From Sphaerisporangium sp. (GTDB lineage: Bacteria > Actinomycetota > Actinomycetes > Streptosporangiales > Streptosporangiaceae): a stretch of DNA of 64,000 nt. Of this stretch, positions 1-8,968 are shown in pieces. The stretch is taken from contig JAOPYI010000115.1 of assembly GCA_025964675.1 (NCBI GenBank), positions 1 to 64,000 on the forward strand. The letters are read 5' to 3'. The position numbers were made by a program, and so were the translations under genes. Under the pieces are notes generated by a model that was not told where the DNA came from, ran no database searches, and saw only the letters and a list, made by a program, of their open reading frames with translations. How positions within the stretch are numbered: the stretch's first letter is position 1; every line of letters begins with the position of its first letter.

Positions 1-667
1 TGGTGACCTCGCCGGTGACCAGGTCGCGGACGACGATGCCGCGCGCCTTCCCGTCCACGACGACCAGGTCGAGCATCTCGGTGCGCGAGTGCTGCTCGAT
101 GTTGCCGGCCGCGGCCTGCCGCTCGAAGGCCTGGTAGGCACCGATCAGCAGCTGCTGGCCCGTCTGGCCCCGGGCGTAGAAGGTCCTGGAGACCTGCGCG
201 CCACCGAAGGAGCGCGTGTCGAGCAGGCCGCCGTACTCGCGGGCGAACGGCACGCCCTGGGCCACCGCCTGGTCGATGATGTTCACGCTGACCTGGGCGA
301 GCCGGTAGACGTTGGACTCACGGGCGCGGAAGTCGCCGCCCTTGACGGTGTCGTAGAAGAGCCGGTGGATCGAGTCGCCGTCGCCACGGTAGTTCTTGGC
401 CGCGTTGATCCCGCCCTGCGCCGCGATCGAGTGCGCGCGCCGGGGCGAGTCCTGGTAGCAGAACGACTTCACCTTGTAGCCCAGCTCGCCGAGGGTCGCG
501 GCGGCCGATCCCCCGGCCAGGCCGGTGCCGACCACGATGACGTTGAGCTTGCGCTTGTTGGCCGGGTTGACGAGCTTGGCCGAGAAGCGGCGGTCGTCCC
601 AGCGCTCCTCGATGGGCCCTTCGGGCGTCCTGGTGTCGCGAATCGGCTCGCCGATCGTGTAATTCAC
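1..667 (-). CDS. sdhA: Succinate dehydrogenase/fumarate reductase flavoprotein subunit (partial, cytochrome-b type complex)
   Basis: The N-terminal 222 residues of the FAD subunit that oxidises succinate to fumarate; the gene runs off the left edge. After about 35 residues comes the FAD-binding segment [19 protein letters not shown], then [13 protein letters not shown], which in this family carries the flavin-linked region. The motif details resemble the Bacillus/fumarate-reductase-like branch rather than the second SdhA in this window. The GTG start at 667 overlaps the sdhC stop (GTGA), so the two are translationally coupled; an iron-sulfur subunit is expected beyond the window. The family assignment is seen directly; the physiological direction (oxidation or fumarate reduction) cannot be decided here. 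Confidence 0.93.
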   Translation of the reverse strand, partial: MNYTIGEPIRDTRTPEGPIEERWDDRRFSAKLVNPANKRKLNVIVVGTGLAGGSAAATLGELGYKVKSFCYQDSPRRAHSIAAQGGINAAKNYRGDGDSIHRLFYDTVKGGDFRARESNVYRLAQVSVNIIDQAVAQGVPFAREYGGLLDTRSFGGAQVSRTFYARGQTGQQLLIGAYQAFERQAAAGNIEQHSRTEMLDLVVVDGKARGIVVRDLVTGEVT

Positions 668-1422
668 TTCACTACTCCGATCATCACGGCGATGGGAACC
701 GATACGAAGCCCAGGACGAGCACGATGGAGAACACCGCGGCGAAGGCGTTGAGCACGTGCCGCCGGCGGCCGTTCGTCAGGCCGAGCGTCTGGAACGCGC
801 TCCACAGGCCATGGCGCAGGTGCAGGCCGACCATGACCAGGGCCACGATGTAGAAGGCCGTCACCCACCAGCGCGAGAGGTCGAAGCCGGCCACCACCCG
901 GTCGTACGGGGTGGCGTCGAAACCCTTGGGATTGACCGCCCCGAAGGTCAGGTCGAGCAGGTGCCAGATGATGAAGAGCAGGATGATGACGCCGCCGTAC
1001 CGCATGGTCCGGACGACGTACCCGCTGGCCTGCGATCTGCGCCTCGCGACGTACTTCACGGGCCGCGCCCTGGACGCGCGGCGGGCCAGCGAGACCGCCG
1101 ACCACATGTGGAGCGCCACCGCGGCGGTCAGCACGATCTCGGCGAGGGTCAGCAGCGTGCGGCCGGGCACCGCGGGCTCGCCGACGGTACGCAGCCACTC
1201 CGCGTAGGAGTTGAAGGCGCCGGAACCAAGGAAGATCTTCAGGTTGCCGAGCATGTGGCCGATGAGGAAGAGGACCAGCACTATGCCGGTGACCGCCATG
1301 ACGGCCTTCTTGCCGTTGGACGACCGTAAGAGGCCCGGGGCCCCCCGCTTCGGGGTCTTCGGGGGTGTCGCTCGGGGCGGCACCACTGCGGTCGCCGCGC
1401 CTCGATGAGTCGTCGATGTCAC
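664..1422 (-). CDS. sdhC: Succinate dehydrogenase cytochrome b subunit
   Basis: Membrane anchor of the type-B complex, binding haem b and passing electrons from SdhA/SdhB to menaquinone. The 252-residue product has five hydrophobic segments, and histidines sit in the expected helices: [28 protein letters not shown] and GLHLRHGLW. The fused single anchor with five helices is typical of the Bacillus SdhC family. I place the start at GTG 1422 (VTSTTHRG); an in-frame ATG at 1452 would add 10 residues of unlikely sequence. It is the first gene of the operon, divergent from a LysR regulator, with a LysR-type dyad about 60 bp upstream of the start. Confidence 0.93.
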   Translation of the reverse strand: MTSTTHRGAATAVVPPRATPPKTPKRGAPGLLRSSNGKKAVMAVTGIVLVLFLIGHMLGNLKIFLGSGAFNSYAEWLRTVGEPAVPGRTLLTLAEIVLTAAVALHMWSAVSLARRASRARPVKYVARRRSQASGYVVRTMRYGGVIILLFIIWHLLDLTFGAVNPKGFDATPYDRVVAGFDLSRWWVTAFYIVALVMVGLHLRHGLWSAFQTLGLTNGRRRHVLNAFAAVFSIVLVLGFVSVPIAVMIGVVK

Positions 1423-1481
1423 GTCTTGCGACGCTAGGCAAGGAAACGGCACGCGTCCAAGTCATGCGATGCCTGGTTCCG

Positions 1482-1496
1482 ATAGCCACAGGCTAT
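1482..1496. promoter_or_regulatory. LysR-type operator between sdhC and lysR
   Basis: Perfect interrupted dyad ATAGCC-ACA-GGCTAT. T1483 and A1495 are separated by exactly 11 nt, matching the T-N11-A box of LysR-family regulators. It lies between the divergent sdhC and lysR starts, the usual place for an LTTR site. That the neighbouring LysR protein binds here is inference. Confidence 0.7.
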
Positions 1497-1518
1497 GCCC
1501 CATGGCTCCGTACGACTG

Positions 1519-1538
1519 GCGTGCCCGCGCGGGCACGC
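1519..1538. promoter_or_regulatory. Perfect 20-bp palindrome in the sdhC/lysR divergent region
   Basis: GCGTGCCCGCGCGGGCACGC is a gapless perfect palindrome about 80 bp upstream of the lysR start. It could be a second operator or a strong hairpin. No family-specific motif is recognised. Confidence 0.45.
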
Positions 1539-1618
1539 GGATGCGAGCAATCTCACAACGCGGGACGCGCCCTCGCCCGCCGCAGGCGCGCCGGAAGGGC
1601 ACCCGTACCCTGTGAGAC

Positions 1619-2557
1619 GTGCAGCTACAGCAACTCGCCTCCTTCGTGGCTGTGGCCGAGACCTCACACTTCACGCACGCGGCCGAACGCATGCGGCTCG
1701 CCCAGCCGTCGCTGAGCAAGCAGATCAAGACGCTGGAGGTCGAGCTCGGCGCGCCGCTGTTCAGCCGTGCCCGGGGCAACGTGACCCTGACGCCCGCCGG
1801 CGAGGCGCTGCTCCCCCTCGCCCGCCGCATGCTGGCCGACGCCGACACGGCCCGCCGCGAGGTGGCCGAGCTGGCCGGGCTGCGCCGGGGCCGGGTGCGG
1901 CTCGGCGCGACGCCTTCTCTCTGCGCGGGGCTGCTGGCCGAGGCGCTGGCCCGCTTCCACACCGACTACCCCGGCATCGACCTGCTGGTGGAGGAGGGCG
2001 GATCGCGGGACCTCGTGCGGGACCTGGCACGAGGCCAGCTCGACCTGGCATTGATCATACTGCCGCTGCAGAGCAGCGATCCTTCGCTGATCACCGAGGA
2101 GATCCTCAAGGAGGACCTCGTCGTCGCCTCCCCCGCGGGCACGCGCGGGCGCAAGCCGCACATCCGCATAGAGGAGCTGCGCGGGCGGCCGATGGTGATG
2201 TTCCGCCGGGGGTACGACCTGCGGGAGGCGACGCTGAGCGCCTGCCGCCAGGCCGGGTTCGAGCCGCGTTTCGCGGTGGAGGGCGGTGAGATGGACGCCG
2301 TGCTGCGGTTCGTGGAGGCCGGGCTGGGCGTGGCGGTGGTGCCGTCGATGGTCCTCGACGGGCGGCCGGGCCTGGCGGGCACTCCACTCGCCCCGCCGGG
2401 GCTTCGCCGCACGATAGCGCTCGCTCATCGCAAGGACGTCGAACCCACCCGGGCCGCCCAGGCCTTCCGCACTACGCTGCTCTCTTATCTGTCGGATGCC
2501 GCTGAGGAAGGATCGCTGCCGCAGGGCGTCGGGCTGGCCCGTCCACCGGCCGGATAG
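1619..2557 (+). CDS. LysR family transcriptional regulator
   Basis: A 312-residue LTTR. Residues 1-60 form the winged helix-turn-helix (LQQLASFVAVAETSHFTHA, then LAQPSLSKQIKTLE), and residues from about 90 form the substrate-binding domain, opening with GRVRLGATPSLCAGLL. The GTG start at 1619 has no ribosome binding site; TACCCT at 1606-1611 fits a -10 box, which suggests a leaderless transcript. It is divergent from sdhC with a T-N11-A dyad between them, so it probably controls the succinate dehydrogenase operon and itself. The effector is unknown; a TCA or related carboxylate is an obvious candidate, but that is inference. Confidence 0.9.
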   Translation: MQLQQLASFVAVAETSHFTHAAERMRLAQPSLSKQIKTLEVELGAPLFSRARGNVTLTPAGEALLPLARRMLADADTARREVAELAGLRRGRVRLGATPSLCAGLLAEALARFHTDYPGIDLLVEEGGSRDLVRDLARGQLDLALIILPLQSSDPSLITEEILKEDLVVASPAGTRGRKPHIRIEELRGRPMVMFRRGYDLREATLSACRQAGFEPRFAVEGGEMDAVLRFVEAGLGVAVVPSMVLDGRPGLAGTPLAPPGLRRTIALAHRKDVEPTRAAQAFRTTLLSYLSDAAEEGSLPQGVGLARPPAG

Positions 2558-2705
2558 CCTTCAAACCCGTGGCCGGCAGTTCAGCACCATTTGAGATGCT
2601 TCATACCCTTTCGTCACGGTTTTGCACTTTCATGCGTCTGGACGACTTTCGCTATATGGTGCAGGGCAACAGCCAAGGTCAACCATCACTTCTCAAGAGG
2701 CACCA

Positions 2706-3902
2706 GTGACCGCGCTCCCGCCCGGCACGCCGGAGGCGTCCACCGAGATGCAGACGATCCTCCTCATCGAGGACGACGCGGGTGACGCGTTTCTGGTCGA
2801 GGAACTGCTGGCGGGAATCGCGCCGCCCCCGAAGATCATTTGGGCCCGCAGTCTCGCCGAGAGCCATGACAGGCTGACCGACGAGGTGCAGTGCGTGGTG
2901 GTCGACCTCTCACTGCCCGACGCGACCGGCCTTGAGGCCCTGCGCCAGGTGATCGCGATGGCACCCGACACCGCCGTGCTGGTGCTCACCGGCCTCGACG
3001 ACGAGCACGTGGGCGTGGAGGCCGTCGCCGCCGGCGCGCAGGACTACCTCGTCAAGCAGGACGTCGACGAGCGGCTGCTCGCCACGGCCATCAGCTACGC
3101 CATCGAGCGCAAGCGCGCCGATCTCGCCCAGCGCAAGCTCGCCGACGCCGAGCGCCTCAGTCACGAGAACGCCCGCCTCGAACACGGCCTGCTTCCCGTG
3201 CCCATGCTGAAGAAGGAGCTGGAGAGAGAAGGTCTCCAGCACCAGGCACGCTACCTGCCGGGACGCAGGCAGGCCCTCCTCGCGGGCGACTTCTGGGACA
3301 CGGTCCAGACCCCTGACGGCGCGGTGCACGTGGTCATCGGCGACGTGTGCGGCCACGGCCCCGACGAGGCGGCCCTCGGCGCCGCCCTCCGCATCGCCTG
3401 GCGCACGCTCGTGCTCGCCGGCCACACGGGCAACGACCTGCTCGGCACGCTGGAGACCGTGCTGCGCAACGAGCGCAAGTCTCCCGAGATCTTCACGACC
3501 ATGTGCACGGTGGCGATCGACACCGACCTGCGCCACGCCCAGCTCCACGTGGTGGGTCACCCGGCGCCGCTGTTCCTGCGCGGCAGGGTACGCGGCGGCG
3601 TGCTCGACGTCGTGCCTGACACGCCCTCCGGGCCGCCGCTCGGCATCTTCAACGACGTCGAGTGGTCCACGATCGAGCTGGAGCTCGGCGACGACTGGTC
3701 GATGCTCCTCTACACCGACGGGCTGATCGAGGCCACCGTGGGCGGCGGCCCCGACCTGCTCGGCACCGAAGGGCTCATCCGCCTCATCCGCGAGCAGGGC
3801 GAGATCGACCTCGACCGGATCATCACCGCCGTCCAGGAGATGCACAGGGACGCGCTGAGCGACGATCTCGCCGCCGTTCTGGTCGGCCGGAGATCCCTGT
3901 GA
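2706..3902 (+). CDS. Response regulator with C-terminal PP2C (SpoIIE-type) phosphatase domain
   Basis: A 398-residue cytoplasmic regulator. Residues 15-130 are a receiver domain with acidic pocket (LLIEDDAGD), phosphoacceptor near Asp67 (VVDLSLPD) and the conserved lysine in DYLVKQD. A coiled-coil linker follows, then from about residue 180 a PPM/SpoIIE phosphatase with metal motifs AGDFWD, IGDVCGHG and SDDLAAVLV. Such proteins dephosphorylate anti-anti-sigma factors in partner-switching pathways (family knowledge). GTG 2706 is chosen because AAGAGG lies just upstream; an in-frame start at 2622 has no such site. It is followed by a histidine kinase and a single-domain regulator, forming one signalling unit. 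No anti-sigma genes are adjacent. Confidence 0.9.
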   Translation: MTALPPGTPEASTEMQTILLIEDDAGDAFLVEELLAGIAPPPKIIWARSLAESHDRLTDEVQCVVVDLSLPDATGLEALRQVIAMAPDTAVLVLTGLDDEHVGVEAVAAGAQDYLVKQDVDERLLATAISYAIERKRADLAQRKLADAERLSHENARLEHGLLPVPMLKKELEREGLQHQARYLPGRRQALLAGDFWDTVQTPDGAVHVVIGDVCGHGPDEAALGAALRIAWRTLVLAGHTGNDLLGTLETVLRNERKSPEIFTTMCTVAIDTDLRHAQLHVVGHPAPLFLRGRVRGGVLDVVPDTPSGPPLGIFNDVEWSTIELELGDDWSMLLYTDGLIEATVGGGPDLLGTEGLIRLIREQGEIDLDRIITAVQEMHRDALSDDLAAVLVGRRSL

Positions 3903-3948
3903 TCCCGGTTCCCGCCGCGAGGGCTCACGGGGCCGCCAGGGCGCATGA

Positions 3949-3999
3949 TCGGAGGCCGCCGTGCGGAGCCGCCGTCCCCCCGACTCGGAGGCCGCCGTG
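3949..3999 (+). repeat. Duplicated ribosome binding site and GTG start
   Basis: The 15-mer TCGGAGGCCGCCGTG occurs at 3949-3963 and again at 3985-3999. Each copy contains a Shine-Dalgarno sequence followed by GTG, and both GTG codons are in frame with the histidine kinase, 36 nt apart. The kinase could therefore start at 3961 or 3997. Confidence 0.8.
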
Positions 4000-5566
4000 T
4001 CCCATCTAGCCCCCCTGCCCCCACCCGCTCCTCCGAGCGGCTTCGGGCGGCTGCCCCTCGGGCGGTGGTTCCTCATCACCGGCATGTCGGTCGCGCTGGC
4101 CTTCGCCGTCACCGCGGGCCTGACCATCGCGCAGGTCAACTACTTGCGGGTCGCCCGCGAGGCCGTCGTGGACGTGATCGACCCGGCCGTCCTTCGCACC
4201 CTGGAGGCCTCGACCGCCCTGACCGCCCAGGAAAGCTCCATTCGCACCTACGGGCGCACGAATGAGGACCAGTACCTCCAGGCGTACAGGAGCGGCCTCG
4301 CGGCCGAGTCGGCCGCGATGGCGAAGCTGGCCGCGCTGACGGGCCGGATGCCGGGCGGCTCGGCCAAGGCCGATCTCGCGCGCCTGGAGCAGGCCTCGGC
4401 GGCCTGGCGCCGCGACTTCGCCGATGTCGTGGTGGCCAAGGTGCCGACCTTGAAGAAGCAGACGGCCACCGCCTACGCCCAGATCAACACCCAGCGCTTC
4501 ACCGCCGTACGGGCGGCGCTGTCGGCCCAGCAGGACGACCTCAGCCGGTTGCACGACCAGGGCAGCACCAAGATCGAGGCGGGCTGGCGCACGTTCTACG
4601 TCGTGCTGGTCGTGCTGGCACTGGTCTTCGTGGGCGCCGCGGTGACCTTCACTCTCATCGTCAGGTACATCGTGCTCCGGCCGATATCCCGGCTCACCCA
4701 GCAGGTCAGGGCCGTGGCACTCGGCGACTTCGACCGCACCCTCCAGGTGGACCGGCCGGCCGAGCTCGCGGAGCTGTCCGGCCACGTCGACGCCATGCGC
4801 GACCGCATCGTCCGCGAGTGGCGCCGCACCGCGGACGCCGAGCGGCTGCTCTCCGACCAGACCGTGGAGCTGCGCCGGTCCAACGCCGAGCTGGAGCAGT
4901 TCGCCTACGTCGCGAGCCACGACCTGCAGGAGCCGCTCCGCAAGGTCGCGAGCTTCACCCAGATGCTGGAGCAGCGGTACGGACACGAGCTCGACGACCG
5001 CGCGAAGCAGTACATCGCCTTCGCCGTGGACGGCGCGAAGCGCATGCAGCTGCTCATCAACGACCTGCTGGACCTGTCGCGCGTGGGCCGCGTGGGTGGC
5101 GAGAAGGCCCCCACGGACGTTGAGAAGGTGCTGGACACCGCGACCGGCAACCTCGCGGCGCAGATCGAGGACACCGACGCCGTCGTGACCCACGACGAGC
5201 TCCCGGCGGTCTACGGCAACCGCGTGCTGCTGACCCAGCTCTTCCAGAACCTCATCGGGAACGCCTTGAAGTTCCGCTCCGACGAGCCGCCCCGCGCCCA
5301 CATCTCCGCGACCGAGCAGGGGGACATGTGGGAGTTCGCGTGCGCGGATAACGGCATCGGCGTGGATAGCAAGTACGCTGACCGCATCTTCCTGATATTT
5401 CAGCGCTTGCACGCGCGAGACGTGTACCCGGGAACCGGTATCGGCCTGGCGCTGTGCAGGAAGATCGTCGAGTATCACGGCGGGAAGATCTGGCTGGAGG
5501 ACCCTGACCCCGGCCGATCGGGAACCACCTTCCGCTTCACCTTGCCCGCGATCCCTGGAGAGCCGC

Positions 5567-5574
<8 letters not shown>
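3997..5574 (+). CDS. Membrane sensor histidine kinase (HAMP, phytochrome-like kinase core)
   Basis: A 525-residue sensor kinase. TM1 spans about residues 24-45 and is followed by a helical extracellular domain of about 150 residues resembling CHASE3-type four-helix sensors. TM2 is near residues 198-222, then HAMP ([19 protein letters not shown]) and a coiled coil. The H box [10 protein letters not shown] has its histidine near residue 308; the N box is [11 protein letters not shown] and the glycine boxes are DNGIGVD and [11 protein letters not shown]. The SHDLQEPL form is typical of kinases paired with Rcp1-like regulators, and exactly such a regulator follows with an 8-nt overlap. A duplicated start region allows an alternative start at 3961, 12 residues longer. 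The signal sensed is unknown. Confidence 0.9.
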
Positions 5575-6016
<442 letters not shown>

Positions 6017-6028
6017 GCCTGACAGTGA

Positions 6029-6044
6029 CGTGACGGGAATCACA
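6029..6044. promoter_or_regulatory. CRP-like operator, distal site of the sdh1 promoter
   Basis: C-GTGA-CGGGAA-TCAC-A matches GTGA-N6-TCAC, the core of the CRP/FNR consensus. Its centre lies exactly 36 bp upstream of a second copy and about 200 bp before the first sdh1-type gene. Confidence 0.6.
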
Positions 6045-6064
6045 CCAGGTCAGTCGAAAAAGTG

Positions 6065-6080
6065 AGTGACCCTTCTCACA
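6065..6080. promoter_or_regulatory. CRP-like operator, proximal site of the sdh1 promoter
   Basis: A-GTGA-CCCTTC-TCAC-A is a second GTGA-N6-TCAC palindrome, centred at 6072.5. TAACGT at 6100-6105 is a good -10 candidate, giving a start site near 6112 and placing this operator at about -40, the usual position of a class II activator site. No -35 hexamer is visible at the expected position, which fits activator dependence. Confidence 0.65.
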
Positions 6081-6236
6081 CAGAGGGATCCCGCCGTCGT
6101 AACGTAGGGCGCCACCGGCACGCGCGCGGCTGTGTGACCGGCGCGAACCATGACGCGCGCGGCACCAGTCAAACGTGAAGCCCGGACCCCGCACCCATGA
6201 GGCGAGGGGGGTCCGCGGGAGGTGGAGAGTTCTCCG

Positions 6237-7052
6237 ATGACCCAGACAACGGCCGGCCGGCCGACCAGTGAGCCGTCGCAGAGGAAGCAGCGGGCCCAGA
6301 TCAAGGCCCGCACCCTGCGCACGGACCGATGGTGGTTGGCCCCGGCCATCACATTCGCGGCGCTAGCGTCGTTTCTCGTCTACGGACTATGGGCGATCTT
6401 CGACAAGAGCTACTTCGTCGAGCCCTACATCGCTCCGTTCTCGTCGCCGTGTCTCGCGACGTCCTGTCCCGAGGGGGCTCGGTTCCTCGGACTCGCGCCC
6501 TTCGGTGACTGGTGGACGCTTCCGCCGGGCATCCTGATCCTCGGCCTGCCCGCCGGGTTCCGCATGACTTGTTATTATTATCGCAAGGGTTACTACCGTG
6601 CGTTCTGGCTCTCGCCGCCGGCCTGCGCCGTCGCCGAGCCGCACAAGAAGTACACCGGTGAGACGCGCCTGCCGCTGATCATCCAGAACATCCACCGTTA
6701 CTTCTTCTACGGCGCCATCCTGATCGCGGCGGTGCTGACCTGGGACGCGGTGCTGGCGCTGCGCGACGCTCACGGCAACTGGGGCCACTTCGGCCTCGGG
6801 ACGGCCATCCTGTGGATCAACGTCGTGCTGATCTGGTCATACACGCTGAGCTGTCACTCCTGCCGCCACATCACGGCGGGACGGCTGAACCACTTCTCCA
6901 AGCACCCCGTGCGCTACAAGATGTGGACTTTCGTCTCGAAGCTGAACTCCCGGCACATGCTGCTGGCGTGGCTCTCCATGTACTCCGTGATGCTGGCCGA
7001 CCTCTACGTACGGCTCGTCGCCAAGGGCATCATCAACTTCCCGTTCGCTTAA
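6237..7052 (+). CDS. Succinate dehydrogenase membrane anchor subunit (mycobacterial Sdh1 type)
   Basis: A 271-residue polytopic membrane protein with about five hydrophobic segments, immediately upstream of matching SdhA and SdhB genes. In length, order and sequence style it resembles the single anchor of mycobacterial Sdh1 (Rv0249c-type). Near residues 206-211 is C-H-S-C-R-H; the mycobacterial enzyme was reported to hold a membrane-embedded Rieske-type [2Fe-2S] cluster, so these Cys/His residues are candidate ligands (inference). Other cysteines occur in MTCYYYRKGYY and PPACAV. ATG 6237 is chosen because GGAGAG lies 6 nt upstream; an in-frame start at 6222 is less well supported. Confidence 0.85.
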   Translation: MTQTTAGRPTSEPSQRKQRAQIKARTLRTDRWWLAPAITFAALASFLVYGLWAIFDKSYFVEPYIAPFSSPCLATSCPEGARFLGLAPFGDWWTLPPGILILGLPAGFRMTCYYYRKGYYRAFWLSPPACAVAEPHKKYTGETRLPLIIQNIHRYFFYGAILIAAVLTWDAVLALRDAHGNWGHFGLGTAILWINVVLIWSYTLSCHSCRHITAGRLNHFSKHPVRYKMWTFVSKLNSRHMLLAWLSMYSVMLADLYVRLVAKGIINFPFA

Positions 7053-7060
7053 GGATCACA

Positions 7061-8968
7061 GTGGAAATCGAGCGTCACGAATACGACGTCGTCGTCATCG
7101 GAGCGGGCGGCGCCGGTCTCCGGGCGGCAATCGAGGCCCGGCAGCAGGGCAAGCGAACGGCCATCGTCTGCAAGTCGCTGTTCGGCAAGGCCCACACGGT
7201 CATGGCCGAGGGCGGGGCCGCCGCGGCCATGGGCAACGTCAACTCCGCCGACAACTGGATGGTCCACTTCCGTGACACCATCCGCGGCGGCAAGTTCCTG
7301 AACAACTGGCGCATGGCGGAGCTGCATGCCAAGGAGGCGCCGGACCGCGTCTGGGAGCTGGAGGCCTGGGGCGCGCTGTTCGACCGCACCAAGGACGGCA
7401 AGATCAGCCAGCGCAACTTCGGGGGCCACGAGTACCCTCGGCTCGCCCACGTCGGCGACCGTACGGGCCTGGAGCTGATCCGCACCCTCCAGCAGAGGGT
7501 CGTGGCCCTCCAGCAGGAGGACGAGAAGCTGCACGGCGACGCCGAGGCGTACATCAGGGTCTTCGCCGAGTGCACGATCACCGAGCTGCTGAAGGAAGGC
7601 TCCGCCGAGGACTCCCCCATCAGCGGCGCCTTCGGCTACTGGCGCGAGACCGGCCGTCTCGTCTGCTTCGACGCGCCCGCGGTCGTCCTCGCCACCGGCG
7701 GCATCGGCAAGTCCTACACCGTGACCTCCAACTCCTGGGAGTACACCGGTGACGGGCACGCGCTCGCGCTGCTCGCCGGGGCGAAGCTGATCAACATGGA
7801 GTTCATCCAGTTCCACCCGACGGGCATGGTGTGGCCGCCGTCCGTGCGCGGCATCCTCGTCACCGAGTCCGTACGCGGTGACGGCGGGGTTCTGCGCAAC
7901 TCCGAGGGCAAGCGGTTCATGTTCGACTACATCCCCGAGGTGTTCAAGGACAAGTACGCCACCACGGAGGAGGAGGGCGACCGCTGGTACAACGACCAGG
8001 CGAACAACCGCCGCCCTCCGGAGCTGCTGCCGCGCGACGAGGTCGCCCGGGCGATCAACTCCGAGGTGAAGGCCGGTCGCGACTCGCCGCACGGCGGCGT
8101 GTTCCTGGACGTGTCCACCCGGCTTCCCGCCGCCGAGATCGTCAAGCGGCTGCCCTCGATGCACCACCAGTTCAAGGAGCTGGCCGACGTCGACATCACG
8201 GCCGAGCCCATGGAGGTCGGTCCGACCTGCCACTACGTCATGGGTGGCGTGGAGGTGGACGCCGACACCGGCGCCTCGTCGGTGCCCGGCCTGTTCGCGG
8301 CCGGTGAGGTCTCCGGCGGCATGCACGGCTCCAACCGCCTCGGCGGCAACTCGCTCTCCGACCTGCTGGTGTTCGGGCGCCGCGCGGGTGCCGGGGCCGC
8401 CGAGTACATCGACGGGCTCGCGGCCCGGCCGGTCACGGCGGAAGAGACGCTGAAGAACGCCGAGATCGAGGCCATGGCCCCCCTCGCGCGGACCGGCGGC
8501 GAGAACCCCTACGAGGTTCACCACGAGCTCCAGCGCACCATGAACGAGCTCGTCGGCATCATCCGCAAGCCCGAAGAGGTCAAGGAGGCCCTGGAGGTCG
8601 TCGAGAAGCTCAAGGAGCGGGCGGCCAACGCGGGCGCGCCGGGCGGGCGCATCTACAACCCCGGCTGGCACCTCGCGATCGACCTGCGCAACATGCTGCT
8701 CGTCTCCGAGTGCGTCGCCCGGGCGGCGCTGATCCGGGAGGAGAGCCGGGGCGGGCACACCCGCGACGATTTCCCCGGCATGTCGGCCGAGTGGCGGCGC
8801 AAGCTGCTGCGGTGCGGCGTCACCCCCGACGGCGAGGTCGTCGTCGAGGAGAAGCAGCAGCCTCCCATGCGCGATGACCTGATCAAGCTGTTCGACCGGG
8901 CGGAGCTCAGTAAGTACGTCACCGCCGATGAGCTGGCGGACTTCGACGCGCTCGTTAAGGAGTCCTGA
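7061..8968 (+). CDS. sdhA: Succinate dehydrogenase flavoprotein subunit (Sdh1 type)
   Basis: The 635-residue FAD subunit of the second succinate dehydrogenase. The dinucleotide fold VVVIGAGGAGLRAAIEA is at the N-terminus, followed by the histidyl-flavin region KAHTVMAEGGAAAAMG. The substrate-site segment is FHPTGMVWPP...VRGDGG, and HGSNRLGGNSLSDLL is the conserved capping/arginine region. The GTG start at 7061 has AAGGA six bases upstream and lies 8 nt after the anchor gene. It is clearly distinct from the SdhA fragment at 1-667, so the organism carries two divergent enzymes. Its stop overlaps the sdhB start (TGATG). Confidence 0.95.
   Translation: MEIERHEYDVVVIGAGGAGLRAAIEARQQGKRTAIVCKSLFGKAHTVMAEGGAAAAMGNVNSADNWMVHFRDTIRGGKFLNNWRMAELHAKEAPDRVWELEAWGALFDRTKDGKISQRNFGGHEYPRLAHVGDRTGLELIRTLQQRVVALQQEDEKLHGDAEAYIRVFAECTITELLKEGSAEDSPISGAFGYWRETGRLVCFDAPAVVLATGGIGKSYTVTSNSWEYTGDGHALALLAGAKLINMEFIQFHPTGMVWPPSVRGILVTESVRGDGGVLRNSEGKRFMFDYIPEVFKDKYATTEEEGDRWYNDQANNRRPPELLPRDEVARAINSEVKAGRDSPHGGVFLDVSTRLPAAEIVKRLPSMHHQFKELADVDITAEPMEVGPTCHYVMGGVEVDADTGASSVPGLFAAGEVSGGMHGSNRLGGNSLSDLLVFGRRAGAGAAEYIDGLAARPVTAEETLKNAEIEAMAPLARTGGENPYEVHHELQRTMNELVGIIRKPEEVKEALEVVEKLKERAANAGAPGGRIYNPGWHLAIDLRNMLLVSECVARAALIREESRGGHTRDDFPGMSAEWRRKLLRCGVTPDGEVVVEEKQQPPMRDDLIKLFDRAELSKYVTADELADFDALVKES

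Noticed and set aside
6812-7060. Extension of the Sdh1 SdhA frame upstream to 6812
   Set aside because: It lies in the anchor gene and has no flavoprotein similarity; GTG 7061 with AAGGA matches the family start.
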